Shown here one piece after another: positions 37,232 through 46,621 of a DNA stretch of 64,000 nt. Under the pieces are notes generated by a model that was not told where the DNA came from, searched no databases, and was given only the letters and a program-made list of their open reading frames with translations. This DNA is from Ideonella_A sp963843805 (GTDB lineage Bacteria > Pseudomonadota > Gammaproteobacteria > Burkholderiales > Burkholderiaceae_C): contig CAWJLY010000001.1 of NCBI GenBank assembly GCA_963843805.1, forward strand, positions 124,001-188,000, read 5' to 3'. Position 1 is the first letter of the stretch; each line of letters starts with the position of its first letter. The position numbers were made by a program, and so were the translations under genes.

Positions 37232-38401
37232 TCAAGCCTCGATCAGGATCCGCATCATTCGGCGCAAAGGTTCAGCGGCTCCCCACAAAAGCTGATCGCC
37301 GACAGTGAATGCGCCCAGATACTCAGGCCCCATCGCCAACTTGCGCAGCCGACCCACCGGTATCGACAAGGTTCCAGTCACGCTGACTGGCGTCAAACCG
37401 CGCATCGACTCCTCGCGGGTATTCGGAATCAGCCTGACCCAGGCGTTGTCGGCCGCGATCATGGCTTCGATATCGGCCATCGGTACATTCTTCTTGAGCT
37501 TGAACATCAACGCCTGGCTGTGACACCGCATGGCGCCGATGCGCACACAGAAGCCGTCGACCGGAACGGCCGCCTTGGCGAAGCCCTCGCCCTGCCCGAG
37601 AATCTTGTTGGTCTCGGCACCGCCTTTCCATTCTTCTTTCGAAACACCCCACAAGGCATCGTCGTGGCTGCGACTGGCGCCGCCGAGGTCCTTGTCGATC
37701 CAGGGGATCAGCGAGCCGCCGAGCGGCACGCCGAACTGGCTGGTCTCGGCCTCGCTCAAGCCGCGCTGGGTTTCGGCGATCCGGCGGTCGATGTCGAGAA
37801 TGGCGCTTTTCGGATCAGCGAGCAATTCGCGAACCGACGCATTCAGCGTGCCATATTGGGTCAGCAGTTCACGCATGTGCTGCGCACCGCCGCCGGATGC
37901 CGCCTGGTAGGTCTGCGTGCTCATCCACTCGACCAGCCCCGCCTTGTACAACGCGCCGACGCCCATCAACATGCAGCTGACAGTGCAATTGCCGCCGATC
38001 CAGTTGCGTCCGCCAGCGGCCAGTGCGTGGTGGATAACCGGCAGGTTGACCGGGTCGAGGACGATCACGGCGTCGCTGTTCATTCGCAAAGTCGATGCGG
38101 CATCGATCCAGTGCCCGGCCCAGCCGGCCGCGCGCAGCTTGGGATAGACCTCGCTGGTGTAGTCGCCGCCTTGCGCCGTGACGATGATCTGGCAACGCTT
38201 CAATGCCGCGATGTCGTAGGCATCGCGCAGTGCCGTCTCGTTTTTCGCCATGACCGGCGCTTTCGAGCCGGCCGCACTGGTGCTGAAGAACAGCGGCTCG
38301 ATCAACTCGAAGTCGCCTTCCTGCTGCATGCGGTCCATGAGCACCGATCCCACCATTCCTCGCCAGCCGACCAGGCCGACCAATCTGCTTGTCATGATCA
38401 C
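37232..38401 (-). CDS. asd: Aspartate-semialdehyde dehydrogenase
   Basis: Asd reduces aspartyl phosphate to the semialdehyde used for lysine, threonine, methionine and diaminopimelate. The N-terminal nucleotide-binding motif is LVGLVGWRGMVGSVLMDRMQ. The active-site Cys lies in WIGGNCTVSCMLMGVGALYK (about residue 136). Later conserved sites are TYQAASGGGAQHMRELLTQY, the His in VRIGAMRCHSQALMFKLKK and PVGRLRKLAMGPEYLGAFTV. Length 389 residues; MTSRLV, two codons downstream, is an alternative start. It follows leuB by 52 bases, a common betaproteobacterial order. The gap from 37038 to 37231 shows no feature. Confidence 0.96.
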   Translation of the reverse strand: MIMTSRLVGLVGWRGMVGSVLMDRMQQEGDFELIEPLFFSTSAAGSKAPVMAKNETALRDAYDIAALKRCQIIVTAQGGDYTSEVYPKLRAAGWAGHWIDAASTLRMNSDAVIVLDPVNLPVIHHALAAGGRNWIGGNCTVSCMLMGVGALYKAGLVEWMSTQTYQAASGGGAQHMRELLTQYGTLNASVRELLADPKSAILDIDRRIAETQRGLSEAETSQFGVPLGGSLIPWIDKDLGGASRSHDDALWGVSKEEWKGGAETNKILGQGEGFAKAAVPVDGFCVRIGAMRCHSQALMFKLKKNVPMADIEAMIAADNAWVRLIPNTREESMRGLTPVSVTGTLSIPVGRLRKLAMGPEYLGAFTVGDQLLWGAAEPLRRMMRILIEA

Positions 38402-38453
38402 TCTCGTTTGCTGTTGATGACTATCGTGCGCCGCAACCGGGCGCAGCGCTCGA

Positions 38454-39533
38454 TCAGCCCTGCGCTTTCAACGCCGCCACCACGGCGTCGCCCATCTCCA
38501 CGGTGCCCACCCGGCGTGTTCCGGCACTGAAGATATCGGCCGTTCGCAAGCCGGCGGCCAGTACCGATTTGACGGCGGACTCGATGCGCACGGCCGCCGC
38601 TTCCTGATCGAGGCTGAAGCGCAGCATCATCGCCGCGCTCAAAATGGTCGCCAAGGGGTTGGCGATCCCCTTGCCGGCGATATCCGGAGCCGAACCATGG
38701 CTCGGCTCGTACAGCCCCTGCTTGTCGGCATTCAACGAGGCCGACGGCAACATGCCGATCGATCCGGTCAGCATCGCCGCTTCGTCGCTGAGGATGTCGC
38801 CGAACATGTTGCCGGTGACAACCACATCCAGCCGCTTCGGCGCCTTGACCAGTTGCATCGCGGCATTGTCGACATACATGTGCTCGAGCTCGACATCCGG
38901 ATAGCCCGCATGCACCTCGGTGACGACATCACGCCAGAACTGGAAGGTCTCGAGCACGTTGGCCTTGTCGACGCTGAGCAGCTTGCCGCGCCGCTTGCGC
39001 GCAGCCTGGAAGGCGACATGGGCAATGCGCTCGATCTCGGGCTTTGAATAACGCATCGTGTCGAAGGCCTCGGGCGCGCCGGCAAACGCACCGTCGGGCG
39101 CCACGCGCCGGCCGCGCGGCTGCCCGAAATAGATGTCGCCGGTCAGCTCGCGGATGATCAGGATGTCGAGCCCGGCCACGATTTCGGGCTTCAGGCTCGA
39201 CGCCGCGGTCAGCTCCTCGTAGCAGATCGCCGGCCTGAAATTGGCGAACAATTCGAGGTTCTTGCGCAGGCCCAGGATCGCCTGCTCGGGGCGTAGCGAA
39301 CGCTCGAGCTTGTCGAACTGCCAGTCGCCGACCGCGCCGAACAAGATCGCATCCGAGCGTTTGGCGAGTTGCAGCGTCGAATCCGGCAGCGGATGGCCGT
39401 GCGCCAGATAGGCGGCGCCGCCGACCTCGGCTTGTTCGAGCTCGAAACGAAGATCGAGCGCAGCCAGCACTTTCCTGGCTTCGGCGATGATTTCAACGCC
39501 GATGCCGTCACCCGGCAAGATAGCAATTTTCAT
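38454..39533 (-). CDS. leuB: 3-isopropylmalate dehydrogenase
   Basis: LeuB oxidatively decarboxylates 3-isopropylmalate in leucine synthesis with NAD+. It begins MKIAILPGDGIGVEIIAEAR. Substrate- and metal-binding parts are LGLRKNLELFANFRPAICYE, LIIRELTGDIYFGQPRGRRV and MYVDNAAMQLVKAPKRLDVV, then GNMFGDILSDEAAMLTGSIG. The NAD-binding region is EPSHGSAPDIAGKGIANPL. The frame is intact at 359 residues. It is separated from leuD by 159 bases in which nothing else was recognised. Confidence 0.97.
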   Translation of the reverse strand: MKIAILPGDGIGVEIIAEARKVLAALDLRFELEQAEVGGAAYLAHGHPLPDSTLQLAKRSDAILFGAVGDWQFDKLERSLRPEQAILGLRKNLELFANFRPAICYEELTAASSLKPEIVAGLDILIIRELTGDIYFGQPRGRRVAPDGAFAGAPEAFDTMRYSKPEIERIAHVAFQAARKRRGKLLSVDKANVLETFQFWRDVVTEVHAGYPDVELEHMYVDNAAMQLVKAPKRLDVVVTGNMFGDILSDEAAMLTGSIGMLPSASLNADKQGLYEPSHGSAPDIAGKGIANPLATILSAAMMLRFSLDQEAAAVRIESAVKSVLAAGLRTADIFSAGTRRVGTVEMGDAVVAALKAQG

Positions 39534-39692
39534 GTTGTCGTTTTCCTTCGATCTCGAGCGTTGCTGCCTGTGCGCATGGCCTGTCGATCACAATCCTCAA
39601 CCGACCTGATTCGCACAACTTGTCCAGAATACAGAAAGCGGGCGCGGCAAAACTCGAAAAATGCGGCCGGCTGCATTCAAGCAGCGGCGCGG

Positions 39693-40340
39693 CTATGACA
39701 CGGTATTCGCGAGCCAGGGCTTGCGCAGCAGGCGCTCGGCCTCGAAGGCCTTGATCTTGTCGGCATGGCGCAGGGTCAGTGCGATGTCGTCGAAACCATT
39801 GAGCAGACAGAATTTGCGGAATGGCTGAATCTCGAACGCCAGTTCGACACCGTCAGGCTTGACGACCACCTGGCGCTCGAGATCGACCGTCAATCGGTAG
39901 CCGACAAACGCCGCCGCCTGGTCGAACAACTGCGCCACCTCGGCCTCCGGCAGCACGATCGGAAGCAGTCCGTTCTTGAAGCAGTTGTTGTAGAAGATAT
40001 CGGCGTAACTCGGCGCGATCAAAGCCCGGAAACCATATTGATCGAGCGCCCACGGCGCATGTTCACGCGATGAACCGCAGCCGAAGTTCTTGCGTGCAAG
40101 CAGCACCGAAGCACCCTTGTAGCGTGGCTGGTTGAGCACGAAATCCGGGTTCGGCTTGCGGCTGGCCGGATCTTGCCCCGGAAATCCCGGGTCGAGGTAA
40201 CGCCAGGCGTCGAACAGGTTCTGGCCGAAACCGGTTTTCTTGATCGATTTGAGAAACTGCTTTGGAATGATCGCGTCGGTGTCGACGTTTTCACGGTCCA
40301 TTGGCGCGACCAGCCCGGTGTGGATGCGGAAAGCTTGCAT
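39693..40340 (-). CDS. leuD: 3-isopropylmalate dehydratase small subunit
   Basis: LeuD supplies the swivelling domain of the isopropylmalate isomerase LeuCD. The start MQAFRIHTGLVAPMDRENVD is followed by TDAIIPKQFLKSIKKTGFGQ and the substrate-recognition loop ARKNFGCGSSREHAPWALDQ. ADIFYNNCFKNGLLPIVLPE is also conserved. 215 residues, normal length. It lies 18 bases downstream of leuC with GAGGAGA as ribosome site. Confidence 0.97.
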   Translation of the reverse strand: MQAFRIHTGLVAPMDRENVDTDAIIPKQFLKSIKKTGFGQNLFDAWRYLDPGFPGQDPASRKPNPDFVLNQPRYKGASVLLARKNFGCGSSREHAPWALDQYGFRALIAPSYADIFYNNCFKNGLLPIVLPEAEVAQLFDQAAAFVGYRLTVDLERQVVVKPDGVELAFEIQPFRKFCLLNGFDDIALTLRHADKIKAFEAERLLRKPWLANTVS

Positions 40341-40358
40341 GGGCGAAATCTCCTCGCG

Positions 40359-41768
40359 TCAGCCGAGTTTTGCAACGTCGACGAAATGGCCTTCGATTGC
40401 AGCCGCGGCGGCCATCGCCGGGCTGACCAGGTGGGTCCGTCCACCCGCTCCCTGTCGGCCTTCGAAATTGCGATTCGATGTCGATGCACAACGCTCGCCG
40501 GGCTCGAGGCGGTCGGCATTCATCGCCAGGCACATCGAGCAACCCGGTTCGCGCCATTCGAAACCGGCGGCCAGGAATATCTTGTCGAGACCTTCGCGCT
40601 CGGCCTGCTCCTTGACCAGCCCGGAGCCTGGAACCACCATCGCCAGTCGGATATTGGGCGCCACCTTGCGGCCCAGGCGCCGCACCACCGCAGCCGCTTC
40701 GCGCATGTCTTCGATGCGCGAATTGGTGCATGAGCCGATGAAGATCTTGTCGAGCATGATGTCGACGATCGCCTTGTTCGGCTGCAGTGCCATGTAAGTC
40801 AACGCACGCTCGATCGCATCGCGTTTGCCGGCGTCCCGCTCGCGGTCGGGATCGGGCACCCGATCGTCGATGCTCAGCACCATCTCGGGCGACGTACCCC
40901 AGGTGACTTGTGGCCGCAACTTGCCGGCATCGATCTCGACCACGGTGTCCCAATTCGCATCGGCATCGGAATGCAGGGTTCGCCAATAGGCAGCAGCCTG
41001 ATCGAACTCGGCACCGCGCGGCGAGAACGGTCGGCCCTTCACATAGGCCAGCGTGGTTTCGTCCACCGCAATCAGCCCGGCGCGTGCACCTGCCTCGATC
41101 GCCATGTTGCACACCGTCATGCGGCCTTCCATGCTCAACGCACGGATTGCCGGCCCGGCAAATTCGATGGTGTAGCCCGTGCCGCCGGCGGTGCCGATCT
41201 TGCCGATCACCGCCAGCACGATGTCCTTGGCGCTGCAGCCGGTCGGCAGCTTGCCGTCGACGAGTACCAGCATGTTTTTCGCCTTGCGCGCCAGCAGGGT
41301 CTGGGTGGCCAACACATGCTCGACTTCACTGGTGCCGATGCCGTGCGCCAGCGCACCGAACGCGCCATGGGTGGAGGTGTGTGAATCGCCGCACACGACG
41401 GTCATGCCCGGCAGCGTGGCACCTTGCTCGGGGCCGATCACATGGACGATGCCCTGGCGCTTGTCGTTCATCTTGAACTGCGTGATGCCGTGCCGGTCGC
41501 AATTGGCATCGAGGGTATCGACCTGCAAGCGAGAGATCGGGTCGGCAATGCCCTGCGAGCGGTCGGTGGTCGGTACGTTGTGGTCGCTGACGGCCAGGTT
41601 GGCCGAAATGCGCCAGACCTTGCGTCCGGCCTCTTCGATGCTCTCGAAGGCCTGCGGGCTGGTGACCTCATGGACCAGATGGCGGTCGATATACAACAGC
41701 GAGGTGCCATCGTCCTCGGTGTGGACGATATGTTCGTCCCAGATCTTGTCGTACAGCGTGCGGCTCAT
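40359..41768 (-). CDS. leuC: 3-isopropylmalate dehydratase large subunit
   Basis: LeuC carries the [4Fe-4S] cluster that isomerises 2- to 3-isopropylmalate. It begins MSRTLYDKIWDEHIVHTEDD. Cluster Cys ligands lie in FIGSCTNSRIEDMREAAAVV (near residue 346) and in PGCSMCLAMNADRLEPGERC (two Cys near 406-409). TVVCGDSHTSTHGAFGALAH is another signature. 469 residues, intact. It is the first gene of the leu-asd-fimV-truA-trp run and comes after the gltA terminator, so a promoter probably lies in 41769-41840; none was recognised. Confidence 0.97.
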   Translation of the reverse strand: MSRTLYDKIWDEHIVHTEDDGTSLLYIDRHLVHEVTSPQAFESIEEAGRKVWRISANLAVSDHNVPTTDRSQGIADPISRLQVDTLDANCDRHGITQFKMNDKRQGIVHVIGPEQGATLPGMTVVCGDSHTSTHGAFGALAHGIGTSEVEHVLATQTLLARKAKNMLVLVDGKLPTGCSAKDIVLAVIGKIGTAGGTGYTIEFAGPAIRALSMEGRMTVCNMAIEAGARAGLIAVDETTLAYVKGRPFSPRGAEFDQAAAYWRTLHSDADANWDTVVEIDAGKLRPQVTWGTSPEMVLSIDDRVPDPDRERDAGKRDAIERALTYMALQPNKAIVDIMLDKIFIGSCTNSRIEDMREAAAVVRRLGRKVAPNIRLAMVVPGSGLVKEQAEREGLDKIFLAAGFEWREPGCSMCLAMNADRLEPGERCASTSNRNFEGRQGAGGRTHLVSPAMAAAAAIEGHFVDVAKLG

Positions 41769-41840
41769 GGCAAACCTCGCGGGGAGGAAACTTCGCGGAA
41801 ACGCCGCATTTTAGGGCGTTTTGCCCAAACGACCGGCGCG

Positions 41841-41870
41841 AAAAAGCCCCGGCGCCTTGCAGCCGGGGCC
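41841..41870 (-). terminator. Rho-independent terminator after gltA
   Basis: On the minus strand GGCCCCGGC, a short loop, GCCGGGGC and then five T. It begins about 30 bases after the gltA stop and separates the sdh-gltA unit from leuC. The classic GC stem and U-tract make it convincing. Confidence 0.88.
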
Positions 41871-41900
41871 TGGTTGTGTGGTGCGCGCTCGACGCGGAGT

Positions 41901-43214
41901 TCAGGGGCGATCGGCGATCGGCACGACGTCACGCGCGGGCGAGCCGCTGAACAATTGGCGTGGCCGGCCGATCTTGTACTCGGGGTCGCCGATCATCTCG
42001 TTGAGTTGGGCGATCCAGCCGACGGTGCGCGCCAACGCAAAGATGGCGGTGAACAGGCTGACCGGAATACCGATTGCCCGCTGCACGATGCCGGAGTAGA
42101 AATCGACGTTCGGATACAGCTTGCGGGCGACGAAATATTCGTCTTCGAGCGCGATCTTTTCAAGTGCCATCGCCAACTTGAACAACGGGTCGTTGTGCAG
42201 ACCCAATGCGTTGAGCACCTCGTGGCAGGTCTCGCGCATCAACTTGGCGCGCGGGTCGTAATTCTTGTACACCCGGTGGCCGAAGCCCATCAGCTTGACG
42301 TTGGAGTTCTTGTCCTTGACCTGCTTGATGAACTCGCCGATCTTCTCGACGCCGCCCTCGCGCTGGATTTCCTGCAGCATGTTCAGCGCCGCCTCGTTGG
42401 CGCCGCCGTGCGCCGGGCCCCACAAACAGGCGACGCCGGCTGCGATCGCCGCGAAGGGGTTGGTTCCCGAGCTGCCACACAGACGCACGGTCGAGGTCGA
42501 GGCGTTCTGCTCATGATCGGCATGCAGGATGAAGATGCGGTCGATCGCGCGCACCAACACCTCGTTCGGTTCGTACTCTTCGCATGGCGTGCCGAACATC
42601 ATGCGCAGAAAGTTGGCCGAGTACGACAGCGAATTCTTCGGATAGATATACGGCTGGCCCAGGATGTACTTGTAGGCCATCGCCACCAGCGTGGGCATCT
42701 TGGCAATCAGGCGGATCGCCGAAATCTCCCGGTGCACCGGGTTGTTGATGTCGGTACTGTCGTGATAGAAGGCCGACATCCCGCCGACCAGGCCGGTCAT
42801 CACCGCCATCGGGTGCGCATCGCGGCGGAAGCCGCGCAGGAAAAACTGCATCTGCTCGTTGACCATGGTGTGATTGGTCACCAGATCGCTGAAGCTCTTG
42901 TTCTGCTCCTGGTTCGGCAATTCACCTTTCAGCAGCAAATAGCAGGTTTCCAGGTAATCACATTGGGTGGCAAGTTGCTCGATCGGATAGCCGCGATACA
43001 GCAGCTCGCCCTTGTCGCCATCGATGTAGGTGATCGCCGAATCGCATGAAGCGGTCGACAGGAAGCCCGGGTCATAGGTGAACTTGCCGGTCTGGCCATA
43101 CAGCTTGCGGATATCGATCACGTCCGGACCGATGGTGCCCTTGAGGATCGGCAGTTCCATGCTCGGGCTGCCATCGGAGAACGATAGGGTGGCTTTCACG
43201 TCGGACGGGGTCAT
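41901..43214 (-). CDS. gltA: Citrate synthase (type II, hexameric)
   Basis: GltA condenses oxaloacetate and acetyl-CoA at the entry to the TCA cycle. The N-terminus holds SPSMELPILKGTIGPDVIDI, typical of the proteobacterial NADH-regulated form. Catalytic residues are seen in CLWGPAHGGANEAALNMLQ (His) and VKLMGFGHRVYKNYDPRAK (His), with the Asp in the region following ALEKIALEDEYFVARKLYPN. DADHEQNAS-type spacing is present as LHADHEQNASTSTVRLCGSS. 437 residues, intact. sdhE and the sdh operon are directly upstream on the same strand. Confidence 0.97.
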   Translation of the reverse strand: MTPSDVKATLSFSDGSPSMELPILKGTIGPDVIDIRKLYGQTGKFTYDPGFLSTASCDSAITYIDGDKGELLYRGYPIEQLATQCDYLETCYLLLKGELPNQEQNKSFSDLVTNHTMVNEQMQFFLRGFRRDAHPMAVMTGLVGGMSAFYHDSTDINNPVHREISAIRLIAKMPTLVAMAYKYILGQPYIYPKNSLSYSANFLRMMFGTPCEEYEPNEVLVRAIDRIFILHADHEQNASTSTVRLCGSSGTNPFAAIAAGVACLWGPAHGGANEAALNMLQEIQREGGVEKIGEFIKQVKDKNSNVKLMGFGHRVYKNYDPRAKLMRETCHEVLNALGLHNDPLFKLAMALEKIALEDEYFVARKLYPNVDFYSGIVQRAIGIPVSLFTAIFALARTVGWIAQLNEMIGDPEYKIGRPRQLFSGSPARDVVPIADRP

Positions 43215-43265
43215 GGGCGTTCCTGGTTGGGCTGATTGAACAAAGTGGCGATCCGGTCATTTCTT

Positions 43266-43580
43266 TCAGGTCACGACGAGCGCTGCTGCACGATGCATCG
43301 GCACCCGCATCAGGCGCAAGACCTCGACCACCTCGGGCTGCAGCAACTCACCCGCGGGCTGCTTGCGCCCGAGCAGCAGGTCGAGCAGATCGTTATCCGG
43401 CAGATCCATCAATACCAGCAAGCCTTGAGCCTGCCCGGTGGTGATTCGATCGGCAGAATTGGCAAAAAAGCGCTCGATGAACAAATCGTTCTCGAGCAAC
43501 CCGCGCCGGCACCGCCAGCGCAACTTGCTCAAGGCCCGTTCATCGATCAGTTCATCCTGTGACATCTGGGTCGAGTTCAT
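43266..43580 (-). CDS. sdhE: Succinate dehydrogenase flavinylation factor SdhE
   Basis: SdhE (YgfY) helps attach FAD covalently to SdhA. The start MNSTQMSQDELIDERALSKL is at 43580; ATG 43565 (MSQDEL) is an alternative. The family signature RWRCRRGLLENDLFIERFFA contains the essential RRG motif, followed by QAQGLLVLMDLPDNDLLDLL. About 104 residues, slightly above the usual 80-95. It lies between sdhB and gltA, the standard betaproteobacterial position. An in-frame extension up to 43982 inside sdhB is not coding. Confidence 0.9.
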   Translation of the reverse strand: MNSTQMSQDELIDERALSKLRWRCRRGLLENDLFIERFFANSADRITTGQAQGLLVLMDLPDNDLLDLLLGRKQPAGELLQPEVVEVLRLMRVPMHRAAALVVT

Positions 43581-43660
43581 AAGCAGTACACGGTCCACGC
43601 AAATGCGCCGACCGCGCCGATCAAGTGACGCAGTGGATCCGGCTCTGCCGGTCCACCAGC

Positions 43661-43704
43661 GTCGCCCCCCTGGGGGGGGTGCGCCGCCAGGCGCTCCGGG
43701 GGGT
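43661..43704. repeat. C/G-run hairpin element between sdhB and sdhE
   Basis: GCCCCCCTGGGGGGGGTGC is followed at once by GCGCCGCCAGGCGC and TCCGGGGGG, giving two adjacent GC-only hairpins that could also pair with each other. It fills most of the 128-base gap between sdhB and sdhE. From memory, similar C-run/G-run hairpins are frequent between genes in Comamonadaceae-like genomes, but I cannot confirm that here. Possible role: mRNA stability or attenuation within the operon. Confidence 0.55.
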
Positions 43705-43708
43705 CCGA

Positions 43709-44413
43709 TCACACTGCCCGACGAACCATCATCTCCTTGATCTTGCCGATCGCCTTGGTCGGGTTCAGATTCTTCGGACACACATCGATGCAATTCATGA
43801 TCGTGTGGCAGCGAAACAGCCGGTACGGATCTTCGAGGTTGTCGAGTCGGGCCTCGGTACCCTGGTCGCGGCTGTCGGCAATGAAGCGGTAGGCCTGCAG
43901 CAAGCCGGCCGGACCGACGAACTTGTCCGGATTCCACCAGAAACTCGGACAACTGGTCGAGCAACTGGCGCACAGAATGCACTCGTAAAGACCGTTCAGC
44001 TCATCGCGCTCTTCGGGTGATTGCAGCCGCTCCTTCTCGGGCGGCACGCTGTCGTTCACCAGATACGGCTTGATCGACTCGTACTGCTTGAAAAACTGCG
44101 TCATATCGACGATCAGATCGCGAATCACCGGCAGCCCGGGCAGCGGCTTGAGCGTCACCACGCCGGGCAGCGTGCGCATGTTGGTGAGGCAGGCCAGGCC
44201 GTTCTTGCCATTGATGTTCATGCCGTCCGAACCACAGACGCCTTCGCGGCACGAACGGCGAAAACTCAGGGTCGGGTCGACCGCCTTGAGCTTGTTCAGG
44301 GCGTCGAGCAGCATCCGTTCGCTGCCATCGAGCTCGACCTCGAGCGTCTGCATGCGCGGTTTGGCATCGGCGTCGGGATCGTACCGGTAGATATTGAAAA
44401 CACGCTTGGTCAT
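43709..44413 (-). CDS. sdhB: Succinate dehydrogenase iron-sulfur subunit
   Basis: SdhB carries the [2Fe-2S], [4Fe-4S] and [3Fe-4S] centres of complex II. The [2Fe-2S] Cys are in RRSCREGVCGSDGMNINGKN and GLACLTNMRTL. The second and third clusters are in YECILCASCSTSCPSFWWN and RCHTIMNCIDVCPKNLNPTK. The N-terminus is MTKRVFNIYRYDPDADAKPR. 234 residues, intact. It lies 45 bases downstream of sdhA. Confidence 0.97.
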   Translation of the reverse strand: MTKRVFNIYRYDPDADAKPRMQTLEVELDGSERMLLDALNKLKAVDPTLSFRRSCREGVCGSDGMNINGKNGLACLTNMRTLPGVVTLKPLPGLPVIRDLIVDMTQFFKQYESIKPYLVNDSVPPEKERLQSPEERDELNGLYECILCASCSTSCPSFWWNPDKFVGPAGLLQAYRFIADSRDQGTEARLDNLEDPYRLFRCHTIMNCIDVCPKNLNPTKAIGKIKEMMVRRAV

Positions 44414-44458
44414 GAAACTCTTTCGGCGTCGGATGAACGAGGCTATGGGCCTCGCAGG

Positions 44459-46246
44459 TCAGAAGGTGCGTACCTTGGGCGGAATCGATTCGGCCGTCAG
44501 CGGCTGCAGATTGACCGGCTTGTAGTCGAGCCGGTTTCCTTCGCTGTACCACAGGCTGTGTTTCAGCCATTCGGCATCGTTGCGCCCGTTTGGAAACTCC
44601 GGCGAATCGGCGTAGTCGTCGACGGTGTGTGCGCCCCGGCTTTCTCGTCGCGCGGCTGCCGACACCATGGTCGCCAGCGCTGACTCGATCAGATTCTCGA
44701 CCTCCATTGCCTCGATTCTGGCGGTGTTGAAGACCTTTGACTTGTCGGCCAGGTGAATCCCCTTCACCCGCTCGGCCAGCTGCTTGATCTTGGCCACGCC
44801 CTCGTCCAGCGACGCCTGCGTTCGGAAGACACCTGCATGGGTCTGCATCGTCTTGCGGATGTCGTTGGCCACGTTCTGCGCGTACTCGCCGCTGCTGGTG
44901 GCCTCCAGCCGCGCCAACCGCGCCAGCGTGGCGTCGGCGGCATCGGCCGGCAAGGGCTTGTGCAACTGCTTCTTCAGATCCTGCGCGACGATGAAATTGC
45001 CGGCCGCGCGTCCGAAAACCAGCAGGTCGAGCAAGGAATTGGTGCCCAGCCGATTGGCGCCGTGCACGCTGACGCAAGAACACTCGCCCACCGCAAAAAG
45101 CCCGCCCACCACGCTGTTGGGGTTGCCGTCCTTCGGGATCACGACCTGGCCGTTGACATTGGTCGGGATACCACCCATCTGGTAATGGATGGTCGGCACC
45201 ACCGGAATCGGCTCCTTCGCGATGTCGACGTTGGCAAAGTTGTGGCCGATCTCGAATACGCTGGGCAGCCGCTTCATGATCGTCTCGGCGCCGAGATGCG
45301 TCATGTCGAGCTGGATGTAATCCTTGTCGGGTCCGCAGCCGCGGCCTTCCTTGATCTCCTGGTCCATGCAACGCGAGACGAAATCGCGCGGCGCCAGGTC
45401 TTTCAATGTCGGCGCATAGCGCTCCATGAAGCGCTCGCCATCGCTGTTGCGCAGGATCGCGCCCTCGCCACGACAACCTTCGGTCAGCAGCACGCCGGCG
45501 TTGTGCACACCGGTCGGGTGGAACTGCCAGAACTCCATGTCTTCGAGGGGGATGCCGGCGCGTGCCGCCATGCCCAGGCCATCGCCGGTATTGATGAAGG
45601 CGTTGGTCGACGCGGCGAAGATGCGACCGGCGCCGCCAGTGGCCAGCAGCACCGTCTTCGCCTCCAGAATGTGCAACTCGCCGGTTTCCATCTCCAGCGC
45701 GGTCACACCGACGACATCGCCCTCGGCGTCGCGAATCAGATCGAGCGCCATCCATTCAACGAAGAAATTGGTCCGCGCCTTGACGTTCTGCTGATACAGC
45801 GTGTGCAGCATCGCGTGGCCGGTCCGGTCGGCAGCCGCGCAGGCCCGTTGCACCGGCTTTTCGCCGTAGTTGGCGGTGTGGCCGCCGAACGGGCGCTGGT
45901 AGATGGTGCCGTCGGGGTTGCGGTCAAACGGCATGCCGAAATGCTCGAGTTCGTAGACCACCTTCGGTGCCTCGCGGCACATGAATTCGATCGCATCCTG
46001 GTCACCCAGCCAGTCCGAGCCCTTGACGGTGTCGTAGAAGTGGAAATGCCAGTTGTCCTCGCTCATGTTGCCCAGCGACGCGCCGATGCCGCCTTGCGCT
46101 GCGACGGTGTGCGAACGGGTCGGGAATACCTTGGACAAAACAGCCACGTTCAGCCCGGCCTGTGCCATCTGCAACGATGCCCGCATCCCGGAGCCGCCGG
46201 CGCCGACGATCACGACATCGAATCTTCTTCTTGTCAGGTCTTGCAT
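44459..46246 (-). CDS. sdhA: Succinate dehydrogenase flavoprotein subunit
   Basis: SdhA oxidises succinate to fumarate with covalently bound FAD. I start at MQDLTRRRFDVVIVGAGGSG (46246), overlapping the sdhD stop; the open frame continues to 46453 through sdhD. The FAD-linking His is in FPTRSHTVAAQGGIGASLGN. Substrate-site motifs are FWQFHPTGVHNAGVLLTEGC, CRGEGAILRNSDGERFMERY and HGANRLGTNSLLDLLVFGR. The C-terminus NRLDYKPVNLQPLTAESIPP is typical. 595 residues. Confidence 0.97.
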   Translation of the reverse strand: MQDLTRRRFDVVIVGAGGSGMRASLQMAQAGLNVAVLSKVFPTRSHTVAAQGGIGASLGNMSEDNWHFHFYDTVKGSDWLGDQDAIEFMCREAPKVVYELEHFGMPFDRNPDGTIYQRPFGGHTANYGEKPVQRACAAADRTGHAMLHTLYQQNVKARTNFFVEWMALDLIRDAEGDVVGVTALEMETGELHILEAKTVLLATGGAGRIFAASTNAFINTGDGLGMAARAGIPLEDMEFWQFHPTGVHNAGVLLTEGCRGEGAILRNSDGERFMERYAPTLKDLAPRDFVSRCMDQEIKEGRGCGPDKDYIQLDMTHLGAETIMKRLPSVFEIGHNFANVDIAKEPIPVVPTIHYQMGGIPTNVNGQVVIPKDGNPNSVVGGLFAVGECSCVSVHGANRLGTNSLLDLLVFGRAAGNFIVAQDLKKQLHKPLPADAADATLARLARLEATSSGEYAQNVANDIRKTMQTHAGVFRTQASLDEGVAKIKQLAERVKGIHLADKSKVFNTARIEAMEVENLIESALATMVSAAARRESRGAHTVDDYADSPEFPNGRNDAEWLKHSLWYSEGNRLDYKPVNLQPLTAESIPPKVRTF

Positions 46247-46608
46247 CACAGTCTCCACAACACTTGGATCGCCCAGCCCGCGCAAGCCACCAGCCATGTG
46301 ATGGTGAAGATCTGCAGCGCCAGCCGCATGCCCATCGGCTTGACGTAATCCATCCAGACATCGCGCATGCCGACCCAGACGTGGTACAGCAGCGAGACGA
46401 TGACAACGAAGGTCAACGCCTTCATCCATTGCGACGAGAAGATTGCCGACCACTTGTAGTAGTCCATTTCGCCCGGCAGCAGCACCTGCACGACGAGCAG
46501 CAGGGTAAACAGCGCCATCAGTGCAGCGGTCACCCGCTGCGACAACCAGTCGCGCAGCCCGTAGTGGGCGCCGACGACGATCCGTTTCGAGCCGAAATTC
46601 TGTGCCAT
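46246..46608 (-). CDS. sdhD: Succinate dehydrogenase membrane anchor subunit
   Basis: SdhD with SdhC anchors complex II and forms the quinone site with haem b. The 120-residue protein starts MAQNFGSKRIVVGAHYGLRD and has three hydrophobic helices: VTAALMALFTLLLVVQVLLP, ALTFVVIVSLLYHVWVGMRD (with the haem-ligand His) and LQIFTITWLVACAGWAIQVL. WMDYVKP follows the second helix, as in the family. It lies 13 bases after sdhC and overlaps sdhA. Confidence 0.93.
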   Translation of the reverse strand: MAQNFGSKRIVVGAHYGLRDWLSQRVTAALMALFTLLLVVQVLLPGEMDYYKWSAIFSSQWMKALTFVVIVSLLYHVWVGMRDVWMDYVKPMGMRLALQIFTITWLVACAGWAIQVLWRL

Positions 46609-46621
46609 GGGTCGGTGCCGG

